A stretch of DNA of 5,700 nt from Spirochaetaceae bacterium (GCA_031278935.1 JAITJK010000001.1:1-5700), one strand, 5' to 3'. Shown: positions 1-5,700, counted from the first letter of the stretch. Notes: generated by a model not told the origin, from the letters alone. Numbers and translations: made by a program.

Positions 1-1681
1 GGACTAGCCGGGCCTGCGGGTCTTCCAGGGCGCGGATGCGCCGGGTTGCTTCGTAACCGTCCATTTCGGGCATCTGAAGATCCATAAAAATAATGTCATA
101 TCCCCGGTTCTCCTGGTACCGTTTCAGGGCCTGAGCGCCGTTTTCTACCCAGTCTACGGTAATGCCCGTGGGGGCTAAGAGTTCAAGGACGATTTCCCGG
201 TTTATCTCCACGTCCTCTGCAAGCAAAACCCGGTATCCGGCAAAATTATCCGGGACCAGTAGGGTCGCCTCACTCGGTTCAGTCTGGGACGCAGGAGCAG
301 AGCCCTCCTTGAGCGGGATGGTGAACGAAAAAGCCGCTCCCCTGCCCGGCTCGGACGCTACCGTTATGGCGCCGCCCATCATCTCCACGATGCCCTTGGA
401 AATCGCAAGACCCAGCCCCGTTCCGCCATAGGTGCGGTAGGTGCCCCGTTCCGCCTGCTGAAAGGGTGTGAAAAGCCGACCTTGCTGCTTGCGATTGATG
501 CCAATGCCGCTGTCCGACACGGTGAAGCCCAGGGAATACACCGCCACCCCCTTACGCTGGTTCAAAAGCGCTACTTCAAGGCGGATAGTCCCCCCTTCAG
601 GGGTGAATTTCACCGCGTTGGACAACAGATTGGTAAGCACCTGGGCCAAGCGCTGGGCGTCTCCGATGAACCACTGCGGGATCCCTGAGGCCACCTGGAC
701 GCTGAGGATCTGGTGTTTCTCCTCCAGCCAAAAGCGGATCATATCTACCGAGCCTTGAATCATCTGCTGCAGATCAAAGGGCTCTGTGCATAGTTCGAAC
801 TTGTTCGCTTCTATTTTATGTATATCCAGAATGTCGTTGATGATGCCCAAAAGATGCGTAGAGGCGGTCCCAATTTTGTCCAGGGCCCGGTCTTTCTTCT
901 CAATCGTGCCGGCGCTTCTCCCGATAGTAGTCATGCCAATGACCGCGTTAAGGGGTGTGCGGATTTCATGGGACATGTGGGACAAGAAGTTACTCTTGCT
1001 CACGTTTGCCTGGTCCGCGTGTATTTTGGCGATACTGAGGCGGATAACCAGCAAGCCCATAAGGGCTGCCACGACCACGCTCCCGGTGATGATCGCCTGG
1101 AGTTTCTTCATAACCACATCGTATTGCTCGATGGAAACGTCCGCGCCCACCAGGCCGATGAACTCCCCGGTACGGGTATCGAACACCGGGGCATAGGCAG
1201 ATATGAGGGTCCCCCATACGGTAGTAACAAAGTCCCCCAGGCAGGCACGCTGGGTGTCATAAGCCAGGCGACGGGTCGCGGTCAAGGGTTCGCTAAGGCC
1301 TGTGGAGACAAAGGTAGCGGTCCCTTCTTTTTCTCCATCAAAGAGGTACATCATCATATCCTGGGAAACCCGGACCTCGGTGTATAAAAAGGCGATGTTA
1401 TCGATATTATCAAAGCGGATTTTTTCTATGATCTTCTTCGTCTTGTGGTAGTATTCACTACTGGTATCCAAATGTTGGATAAAGTCTCGGTACTCTTGGG
1501 GACGCTCTTCTAGGAGCGCTGCCACTGCCGAAGCAAGGCCCAGGCACTTGTTACCTATCTGCTGTCTCATAATATGAGCGGTTACCGAATAAATAACCAT
1601 GCCGAAAAGGATCAGCACCCCAATGAGCAAACTGACGGTGTAGATATACGTACGAACCGATGCATCCTTTTTGGTCGTCAT
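1..1681 (-). CDS. Hybrid sensor histidine kinase with receiver domain (3' end cut by window edge)
   Basis: Membrane sensor kinase that should autophosphorylate on histidine and pass the phosphate to its own receiver. I translated 560 codons with no stop; the stop lies beyond base 1. Seen in order: a TM helix at about residues 12-34; an extracytoplasmic sensor at about 36-190, ending in a CACHE/PAS-like stretch (YAPVFDTRTGEFIGLVGADV); TM2 at about 195-213; a short linker with no HAMP or PAS; an H-box SHEIRTPLNAV with H238; the ATPase N box with N355; the G1 box D390-SGIGI; the G2 box YGGTGLGLAIS from 418; and a receiver with acidic pair E489/D490 and phospho-acceptor D534 in MDLQMPEMDG. The receiver's conserved lysine would lie outside the window, as could an Hpt domain. 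The start at 1681 is preferred over an in-frame ATG at 1714 because GGAAGGA lies 9 nt upstream of it. The ligand is unknown. Confidence 0.93.
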   Translation of the reverse strand, partial: MTTKKDASVRTYIYTVSLLIGVLILFGMVIYSVTAHIMRQQIGNKCLGLASAVAALLEERPQEYRDFIQHLDTSSEYYHKTKKIIEKIRFDNIDNIAFLYTEVRVSQDMMMYLFDGEKEGTATFVSTGLSEPLTATRRLAYDTQRACLGDFVTTVWGTLISAYAPVFDTRTGEFIGLVGADVSIEQYDVVMKKLQAIITGSVVVAALMGLLVIRLSIAKIHADQANVSKSNFLSHMSHEIRTPLNAVIGMTTIGRSAGTIEKKDRALDKIGTASTHLLGIINDILDIHKIEANKFELCTEPFDLQQMIQGSVDMIRFWLEEKHQILSVQVASGIPQWFIGDAQRLAQVLTNLLSNAVKFTPEGGTIRLEVALLNQRKGVAVYSLGFTVSDSGIGINRKQQGRLFTPFQQAERGTYRTYGGTGLGLAISKGIVEMMGGAITVASEPGRGAAFSFTIPLKEGSAPASQTEPSEATLLVPDNFAGYRVLLAEDVEINREIVLELLAPTGITVDWVENGAQALKRYQENRGYDIIFMDLQMPEMDGYEATRRIRALEDPQARLV

Positions 1682-1690
1682 CTCGTTTTT

Positions 1691-1697
1691 TCCTTCC
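1691..1697 (-). promoter_or_regulatory. Ribosome binding site that fixes the kinase start
   Basis: GGAAGGA on the minus strand ends 9 nt before the ATG at 1681. The other in-frame ATG, at 1714, has only GC-rich sequence with no Shine-Dalgarno core before it. An in-frame TAG about 16 codons above 1714 closes the frame. The kinase therefore most likely starts at 1681. Confidence 0.6.
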
Positions 1698-1763
1698 ACT
1701 TGCCCTGGAGGCATATTGAGGCCGCGTTGTCGGGTATGGGGGCCTACGTCCTTGCGTTCCTAC

Positions 1764-1795
1764 ATCATATTGTGGGGTTCGCTCCAAAGGGTCAA
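1764..1795 (-). promoter_or_regulatory. Possible promoter of the histidine kinase
   Basis: On the minus strand TTGACC (1795-1790, five of six match to the -35 consensus) is followed by TATGAT (1769-1764, five of six match to the -10 consensus). The gap is 20 bp, longer than the preferred 16-18 bp. Using CAATAT as the -10 box instead gives a 17-bp gap but a weaker hexamer. The position, about 80 bp before the kinase ATG in the spacer after the methyltransferase, suits a separate kinase transcript. This is a consensus match by eye only. Confidence 0.35.
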
Positions 1796-1829
1796 GCGCA
1801 AGAAACGAGGGCGTCCCACATCCCTAAGG

Positions 1830-1844
1830 CAAAGCGCCGCTTTG
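1830..1844 (-). terminator. Small hairpin immediately after the methyltransferase stop
   Basis: A perfect 6-bp stem (CAAAGC/GCTTTG) with a 3-nt loop directly follows the methyltransferase TGA (1847-1845). There is no T-run on the minus strand after it, so it is not a standard intrinsic terminator. It may protect the 3' end of the mRNA, cause weak pausing, or be chance. The spacer from here to the kinase start shows nothing else apart from the possible promoter. Confidence 0.25.
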
Positions 1845-2486
1845 TCAAATAGGGCGGGTGGCGCCTAGGTAGTAATAGCCATTGGAGGTGTGGCCGTTCA
1901 TGGTGGTGTAGCGTATTTCTTGGTATTCCAGTTCCGTGAAGCGAGAGAGGCTTTGTTTCACCCAGGCCCGATGGTGATGCCGTAAAACAGCCCCTTGAGG
2001 CAGTTCGAATATGCCGTACATCCCGTATAGAGACTCATAGGCCTGGTACCGGGCTGTATTCCGTTCGTCCTCATTGAGCAGAAAGTCATTGATATAGACG
2101 ATTCCCCGGGGTTTTAAAACCCGATACACCTCCCCCAATACCGCCCGCTGTGCGTCGTCGCCGGTGATGCAGGTCAGAACCGCCACGAGCAGCACCGCAT
2201 CAAAGCTGTTTTCCGCGTACCCTAAACCCCCGGGGCTCAGGGGCTCAAAGCGCAAGTGTGGGTACAAGGCCCTGCCCCGGGCAATCATGTTCTCAGAAAA
2301 GTCCACCCCCAGGGTGTTTTGGTAGCCTTGGAGGTATAATTCCTGCAAAATACGCCCATACCCGCAACCCATATCCAGAATAGCGGCGGATTGGGGTACA
2401 TATTTCTGGAAAAGCGCTATTTGAAAGGGCGTGGTACATATTTTTTCCGCCGCCACCCCATCCCAATAGGCTTTTTGATCCTTCAT
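1845..2486 (-). CDS. Class I SAM-dependent methyltransferase
   Basis: A 213-residue soluble protein with a complete Rossmann-type methyltransferase core. Motif I is ILDMGCGYGR at residues 36-45 (SAM-binding glycines). The acidic residue ending strand 2 is D62 in GVDFSENMI. The SFDAVLLVAVLTCI stretch (94-107) matches the strand-4 region, and the LKPRG turn at 124-128 is typical of small-molecule and UbiE/SmtA-like methyltransferases. The C-terminal third (about 140-213), rich in Tyr, His and Arg, would carry substrate specificity and shows no signature I can name. There is no signal peptide. Its ATG overlaps the pyrophosphatase stop as ATGA, and no strong ribosome binding site lies before it (only GAGAAAG, rather far), so it is probably translated by coupling. 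The methyl acceptor is unknown, and the link to pyrophosphate metabolism is not established. The family call is firm. Confidence 0.9.
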   Translation of the reverse strand: MKDQKAYWDGVAAEKICTTPFQIALFQKYVPQSAAILDMGCGYGRILQELYLQGYQNTLGVDFSENMIARGRALYPHLRFEPLSPGGLGYAENSFDAVLLVAVLTCITGDDAQRAVLGEVYRVLKPRGIVYINDFLLNEDERNTARYQAYESLYGMYGIFELPQGAVLRHHHRAWVKQSLSRFTELEYQEIRYTTMNGHTSNGYYYLGATRPI

Positions 2487-4141
2487 AGCTCGACTTTCGC
2501 TTTCTCTACCAATTCCGCCAGGAGGGGCAAAAGTTGCTTTTTGCGAGATACCACTTGCTTCAGCACGTAGATCCCTCGCTCGCTCATGGGAAACTTAATC
2601 CGGTTGATAAAAGCCTTTTTCCCGCTCACAAACAACAGAGAATCCAGCACCGTTACGTCGGTTACCAAAAGGGCCGAGAACAGGTAATCCTGGGCCGCCC
2701 GGACCTGTTCCAGGACCCCGGCGATCTCTTCCCGCCGGGCCACCAGCGCCCGGGGATTATCCGTCTCGATCTGGCTCACCGAGAAGGCAAGGCCCCGCTC
2801 GGTGTATTCCTTCATGTCCAGTTTAATCAGCTCTTCTGCAGACAGGGCATTGACCTGATTAGCCGCGCCTTGCATATCATTCCCCAGGCTTTTAATGTCC
2901 AAGCCCGTAATGGAAGACAAGTACTCTGCGGTTTCTATGTCCGTCTCGGTGGTAGTAGCGGACTGTAGCACCAGGGTATCCGCAATAATGCCGCACAGCA
3001 AAAGAGACGCAATGCCCCGTTCCAAAGGCACTTTCTGTTCCCGGTACAAATTGGTAATGATGGTACAGGTGGCCCCCACCACGCGGTTGATGAAGGTAAT
3101 GGGATACCGGGTGGAAAGATTGCCCAGCCGGTGATGATCGATAACCTCCAGAATCTTATAGTTTTCAATCCCTTCAATGGCCTGGCTCGGCTCGTTGTGA
3201 TCCACCATAATCACTTCCACATTCGGCTCGTTGATCAGGTCTCCCTCAAAAATCACCCCTTGAATCTTGCTCTCATCGTCCGCCACGGGTAAACACCGGG
3301 AAGGAATCTTGGTCAGGGTTTCCCGGAAACTCCACACCGGGTCTTTAAGGCGCACCAAGGGCACTTCTTTATCCCCCAAGGCGCCTACCGGGACCGAATA
3401 GATAATCAGCATGGCCGTAGAAGAGGTATCAAAGGGGCTTATCAGCACCGTAACCTCCTTCTCTTCCGCCAGATCCGCGAGTTCCTTGGAAAGGGTATGG
3501 CCTGCAGAAAGTATCAGGGCTCGGACCTTCCGCTCAATACAGCGGCGCTGAATATCCCAGCGATCTCCTACGATCACCAAGGCGTTATCCGCCCCTTCCG
3601 CCTCCAGATGCTCCTTGAAATGGCTCGTATAGGACGCGGCCACCATGATGGGCGACCTACGCAGTTCCGTCCCATTGAACAGGGTAATGGGCTGGGCGTG
3701 GATGGTGGCGGCTAGGTGGTTTAACGTGAGGGGGAAAGAAGATTTTTTCCGGGGATTGATGTGGTTGATAATATACCGGCTGAAACTCTGGTAGTGGAGC
3801 ATACTCCGGTACACGCCGTTCCGGTCCACAATGGGGAGCGCTTGGGAGTCGTCCTTTTGTAGCAGTTCCAGGGCCTCCCAGACGCTCAGTTCTTCATGTA
3901 TCGTTACGGGTTCCCCGGAAATATAGTGCCGTGCCTTGGGGATTAAATCCGGCAGGTACTCCGGCACGGGTACGCCAAAGCGCTCAAAGATGTATTCGGT
4001 CTGGGGGTTTATCTTCCCCGCCCGGGCGGCTAGCACCTTATGCTGCCCCTGAATTTGCTTCAACCGGGCATAGGCGGTGGCGGAAACCACCGAATCCGTA
4101 TCTGGGTTCTTATGCCCTATTACATAAACAGTTTTCTCCAT
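2483..4141 (-). CDS. ppaC: Manganese-dependent inorganic pyrophosphatase, family II, with CBS-DRTGG-CBS regulatory insert
   Basis: Cytoplasmic enzyme hydrolysing PPi to two phosphates, pulling biosynthetic reactions forward. The 552 residues match the long regulated form of family II; plain forms are near 310. The DHH domain is split. Its start carries GHKNPDTD (metal ligands H10, D14, D16). The insert has CBS1 at about 71-125, a DRTGG domain at about 140-255 (GDRWD at 193-197) and CBS2 at about 258-305. The DHH domain then resumes with VDHNE (D314), DHH at 335-337 and IIADTL (D388). The DHHA2 domain ends with the substrate-binding SRKKQ at 532-536. All catalytic motifs are present, so it should be active. 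CBS-type enzymes of this family are known to be inhibited by AMP/ADP, and those with DRTGG are activated by diadenosine polyphosphates. The usual (S/T)xxD nucleotide motif is eroded here. The start is fixed because the first metal motif begins at residue 9; no ribosome binding site is at normal distance. It is the first gene of a pair with the methyltransferase. The symbol is by family only. Confidence 0.96.
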   Translation of the reverse strand: MEKTVYVIGHKNPDTDSVVSATAYARLKQIQGQHKVLAARAGKINPQTEYIFERFGVPVPEYLPDLIPKARHYISGEPVTIHEELSVWEALELLQKDDSQALPIVDRNGVYRSMLHYQSFSRYIINHINPRKKSSFPLTLNHLAATIHAQPITLFNGTELRRSPIMVAASYTSHFKEHLEAEGADNALVIVGDRWDIQRRCIERKVRALILSAGHTLSKELADLAEEKEVTVLISPFDTSSTAMLIIYSVPVGALGDKEVPLVRLKDPVWSFRETLTKIPSRCLPVADDESKIQGVIFEGDLINEPNVEVIMVDHNEPSQAIEGIENYKILEVIDHHRLGNLSTRYPITFINRVVGATCTIITNLYREQKVPLERGIASLLLCGIIADTLVLQSATTTETDIETAEYLSSITGLDIKSLGNDMQGAANQVNALSAEELIKLDMKEYTERGLAFSVSQIETDNPRALVARREEIAGVLEQVRAAQDYLFSALLVTDVTVLDSLLFVSGKKAFINRIKFPMSERGIYVLKQVVSRKKQLLPLLAELVEKAKVEL

Positions 4142-4148
4142 AACGGGT

Positions 4149-4177
4149 ACTATATACTATCTCTCCTCATTTGCCAC
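4149..4177 (-). promoter_or_regulatory. Candidate promoter of the pyrophosphatase-methyltransferase pair
   Basis: TATAGT (4154-4149) matches five of six positions of the -10 consensus. GTGGCA (4177-4172) matches four of six of the -35 consensus, with exactly 17 bp between. Only 7 nt separate the -10 box from the ATG at 4141, so transcription should begin at or next to the A of the ATG. A GAGGAG core exists at about 4161-4166 but is 21 nt from the ATG and would lie upstream of that transcript start. Confidence 0.5.
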
Positions 4178-4193
4178 CTGCCCCAGGTGCCAA
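4171..4193. repeat. Inverted repeat over the pyrophosphatase -35 box (possible operator)
   Basis: TTGCCACCTG, then CCC, then CAGGTGCCAA: two 10-bp arms with one mismatch around a 3-bp centre. The arm nearest the gene contains the whole proposed -35 hexamer (4172-4177), as expected for a dimeric repressor site. As RNA it could also fold into a hairpin after the lipoprotein gene, but no T-run follows on the minus strand, so an intrinsic terminator is less likely. Confidence 0.5.
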
Positions 4194-4209
4194 GAAGTCG
4201 TATGGGAGG

Positions 4210-4233
4210 CCCTATCCCTCACCCCGCAGCCCC
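4210..4233 (-). other. G-quadruplex motif between lipoprotein and pyrophosphatase genes
   Basis: On the minus strand four G-runs of 4, 4, 3 and 3 (4233-4230, 4225-4222, 4218-4216, 4212-4210) are separated by loops of 4, 3 and 3 nt. This satisfies the usual G3+N1-7 pattern. It lies on the coding strand of both neighbours, about 22 bp beyond the lipoprotein stop. It would be present in any transcript that reads out of the lipoprotein gene. Confidence 0.55.
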
Positions 4234-4254
4234 TCAAGATGCCTAGGGCAAGGC

Positions 4255-5238
4255 TTATTTGGGGGTGTACCGTTTGAGGGTATTGGCTTTACCAGGACTT
4301 ACCCCGCTGGTGGCGGTGATATACCAGTCTTCAGCGCGGTTGCGGTCGGCAAGGGCTTCATCCCGGGAAATGCTGCGGGTAACCGTGGTACCTTTGCTGG
4401 GTACGGCGTGGTGAGGCTCAGGAGAAGGTAGCCAGGCCCCTTGGTCGCTTACCTGGCGGGCCGCTTCAGCCACTTCCACCTTGGCCCAAGGCTCCGCTTT
4501 TTCGCTGAGGACCACCGCATCAAGAATCTGGTCGTCCTGGTCCATGAAAAAGACCACATCGGTTTTTCTCAGCCGTTTTCGCGTATCGGGAACCCAAAAA
4601 TCTCTGGCCTCAACTAGGGCTTCAGGTCCGGTGGACGCGCCCCGATCCGTACCGGTCTCGTTGCTAAGCCCTGCATCCAGGCTCCGTAAATGAATGACCA
4701 GGTACTCCCCCGAGGCTACCTCGACCGGAGGGAATTCAAATACCGGCGTATCCCCTTGGCTGGCAATGAAGAGCCGCAAGGCCCCGAGATTCCCGGAACT
4801 GAGACTTTTCACTTCCACAAATTCCGCCTTGCCCTTGGCATACTCCGTACGCAGCTCGGTAATCATCAGCGAGGGAAACCGCTCGTTCCTGGTTCTAAAG
4901 GGGATAAGCAGGTTTAGGGTATTCCGTTGATGGTCTTCCACCAGCATATAGACGGTTACCGCACTTCCTCCGGGAAGGTCCTGGGTTACGGTAACCTCCA
5001 CCTGCGCTCCTTCGGTAACTTCGGTCGCTTCAAGGGGAGGATCAAAGTACAGAGATACTACTCGCACCGGAAGAGAGAATTGAAAGTCGATTTTCTGCGA
5101 AGAAACGGCCTTACACCCCAGAAAAACCGGAGCTTCTGCACTGACCCCCAGAACCTGCTGAATAGCGGATTCTGAGGAACAGCCGCTGCCCAGGACTAAG
5201 ACGCCTAGGCCCCAAAGAATATACCTGTATAGGTTCAT
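4255..5238 (-). CDS. Lipoprotein with lamin-tail domain
   Basis: A 327-residue predicted lipoprotein. Residues 1-19 form a signal peptide (one Arg, then a hydrophobic core), ending in LGSGC with the lipidated Cys at 20. The Leu at -4 rather than -3 fits the relaxed spirochaete lipobox. Residues about 38-118 look like a beta-sandwich, Ig-like domain (PVRVVSLYFDPPLEATEV style). From about 122 to 320 the protein resembles an extracellular lamin-tail domain. It opens with SLMITELRTEY and EFVEVKS (the usual ItEi...EfvEl pattern) and closes with DWYITATSGVSPGKAN, the typical end of such domains. The usual Trp after the opening strands is not obvious. A structural or binding role at the envelope is inferred, with no catalytic motif seen. 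AGAGGT lies 5 nt before the ATG. It probably has its own promoter in the divergent spacer. Confidence 0.85.
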   Translation of the reverse strand: MNLYRYILWGLGVLVLGSGCSSESAIQQVLGVSAEAPVFLGCKAVSSQKIDFQFSLPVRVVSLYFDPPLEATEVTEGAQVEVTVTQDLPGGSAVTVYMLVEDHQRNTLNLLIPFRTRNERFPSLMITELRTEYAKGKAEFVEVKSLSSGNLGALRLFIASQGDTPVFEFPPVEVASGEYLVIHLRSLDAGLSNETGTDRGASTGPEALVEARDFWVPDTRKRLRKTDVVFFMDQDDQILDAVVLSEKAEPWAKVEVAEAARQVSDQGAWLPSPEPHHAVPSKGTTVTRSISRDEALADRNRAEDWYITATSGVSPGKANTLKRYTPK

Positions 5239-5333
5239 TATCTACCTCTGAATCTATACGGCCCAGGTATGGCCCGTGCTTTACTCAGGCCCGAAACTTT
5301 TTACTTTTTTAACCTTAAGGGAGAGATTGAGAG

Positions 5334-5356
5334 CCAGGGGTCAGACCCTCCCCTGG
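5334..5356. repeat. Nested inverted repeat in the divergent spacer
   Basis: Perfect 7-bp arms CCAGGGG and CCCCTGG enclose 9 bp. Overlapping their inner half is a second perfect repeat, GGGTC-A-GACCC (5338-5348). The site lies 44 bp before the plus-strand ATG and about 96 bp from the lipoprotein ATG. It could be a protein-binding operator or an RNA hairpin. The C/T-rich stretch CCTTTTCTT begins 4 bp past the stem, so an attenuator-like role is possible but weak. Confidence 0.45.
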
Positions 5357-5385
5357 AACGCCTTTTCTTACCCCCCGGTTTTCCG

Positions 5386-5391
5386 TATCAT
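5386..5391 (+). promoter_or_regulatory. Possible -10 box right before the plus-strand gene
   Basis: TATCAT matches five of six positions of the -10 consensus and ends 8 nt before the ATG at 5400. A start of transcription 7-8 nt downstream would leave almost no leader. The -35 region 17 bp upstream (TTTTCT) matches only three of six, so support is thin. Confidence 0.3.
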
Positions 5392-5399
5392 GAAAGGCC

Positions 5400-5700
5400 A
5401 TGAAACCCCTCACCGTCTTGCGCCTAGACCTCCGCTCCCCGATTGTCTACCGGAGCGCCCCCAGCCTCCGTCCCTTTGTCCGTGCCGATAGGATAGAAGA
5501 GCGCCTGTTTTGTTTTGGCCTTGCGGAAGAGCAGTACCAGAGCATGGAAGGGGAGGATGCAGCCTACCTGGGAGACCTGCTCTTTGCTGGGGCGCAGTCC
5601 TTGGATACGGAAAGCCCCAGCGCAGGGATTACCCTGCCCCAAGGAACCTATATGTTTGCACAAGTCGAGGAACTGCTTGACCGCCCGACCTTTATCGCAG
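5400..5700 (+). CDS. Hypothetical protein, N-terminal 100 codons (runs off right edge)
   Basis: An open frame from ATG at 5400 to the window end with no stop, reading MKPLTVLRLDLRSPIVYRSA and onward. I do not recognise the family. It has no signal peptide, TM helix or known motif in the visible part. It is a mixed hydrophobic/acidic, soluble-looking sequence, with Arg-rich stretches early and an acidic patch near residues 45-53. An in-frame TGA (5391-5393) just three codons upstream fixes the start at or after this ATG. GAAAGG (5393-5397 core) is only 2 nt from the ATG, too close for normal use. It is divergent from the lipoprotein gene. The protein-like composition, and the fact that the competing plus-strand frame ends at 5491, support it as real. 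Function unknown. Confidence 0.7.
   Translation, partial: MKPLTVLRLDLRSPIVYRSAPSLRPFVRADRIEERLFCFGLAEEQYQSMEGEDAAYLGDLLFAGAQSLDTESPSAGITLPQGTYMFAQVEELLDRPTFIA

Larger units (their letters stand above)
5239..5399. promoter_or_regulatory. Divergent intergenic promoter region
   Basis: This 161-bp spacer separates the minus-strand lipoprotein from the plus-strand gene at 5400, so it should hold promoters facing both ways. For the lipoprotein I see a good ribosome binding site (5249-5244) and a weak -10 candidate TATAGA (5258-5253) with no convincing -35 box. A T-rich tract at about 5297-5311 could serve as an UP-like element. GGCCC occurs three times (5260, 5271, 5288) in direct orientation. An inverted repeat at 5334-5356 is listed separately. 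Confidence 0.5.

Noticed and set aside
818..1387. A 189-codon plus-strand open frame opposite the histidine kinase
   Set aside because: It is fully antisense to the conserved kinase frame, has low-complexity-like composition and no recognisable motif. It is a shadow of a GC-rich coding region.
1712..1714. Alternative in-frame ATG start for the histidine kinase
   Set aside because: It adds only 11 residues and lacks a ribosome binding site, whereas the ATG at 1681 has GGAAGGA at good spacing.
1551..1787. A minus-strand open frame spanning the kinase start
   Set aside because: It runs in another frame across the kinase's first TM helix, and its translation is charged and shapeless. The kinase frame continues through 560 codons.
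2534..2968. A 144-codon plus-strand open frame opposite the pyrophosphatase
   Set aside because: The opposite strand carries the conserved DHHA2 domain with SRKKQ. This frame has no family features or ribosome binding site of note.
4240..4257. A possible terminator hairpin (GCCT/AGGC) at the lipoprotein stop
   Set aside because: Only a 4-bp stem with a 6-nt loop and no following T-run.
5260..5292. Three direct GGCCC copies in the divergent spacer, considered as regulator half-sites or a hairpin
   Set aside because: Spacing is irregular (11 and 17 bp), flanks do not match, and they are in direct orientation so no hairpin forms. In GC-rich DNA this is plausible by chance.
5276..5491. A plus-strand frame overlapping the start of the right-hand gene
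   Set aside because: It stops at 5491 and is rich in Pro, Arg and Cys without structure, while the frame from 5400 stays open to the window end with protein-like composition.
5424..5663. A minus-strand open frame opposite the right-hand gene
   Set aside because: No ribosome binding site or motif. It would face into the divergent promoter region and lies wholly inside the better plus-strand frame.

Overview
The window reads as ordinary chromosomal DNA of a moderately GC-rich bacterium, most likely a spirochaete of the Treponema type. This is an inference from three things. The lipoprotein has a relaxed spirochaete-style lipobox and an extracellular lamin-tail domain. The hybrid histidine kinase has the architecture common in free-living and gut treponemes. 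The pyrophosphatase is the large CBS/DRTGG form of family II, which occurs in clostridia and some spirochaetes. No species call is justified. I see no mobile element, CRISPR array, tRNA, rRNA or phage gene.

Layout from left to right: (1) the minus strand from 1681 down to the left edge encodes a membrane-bound hybrid sensor histidine kinase, cut off inside its receiver domain. It gives no complete ORF because its stop codon lies outside the window. (2) A 163-bp spacer holds a possible kinase promoter and a small hairpin just after the methyltransferase stop. (3) A class I SAM-dependent methyltransferase (minus, 1845-2486) overlaps by 4 bp (ATGA) with (4) a full-length, apparently active CBS-DRTGG-CBS manganese-dependent inorganic pyrophosphatase (minus, 2483-4141). 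These two form a translationally coupled pair. (5) A 113-bp spacer contains a promoter whose -10 box sits 7 nt before the pyrophosphatase ATG, an inverted repeat over its -35 box, and a G-quadruplex motif. (6) A lamin-tail-domain lipoprotein lies on the minus strand at 4255-5238. (7) A 161-bp divergent promoter region contains a nested inverted repeat. (8) The first 100 codons of an unrecognised plus-strand gene start at 5400 and run off the right edge.

The pyrophosphatase removes PPi made by biosynthesis, and its regulatory insert probably senses adenine nucleotides. The methyltransferase is made from the same mRNA but its substrate cannot be read from the sequence. The kinase and the lipoprotein are envelope proteins with no evident functional tie to that pair. 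No clearly new multi-gene system is visible. The parts most worth a second look are regulatory: two genes that look leaderless or nearly so, the operator-like repeat, and the G-quadruplex motif.
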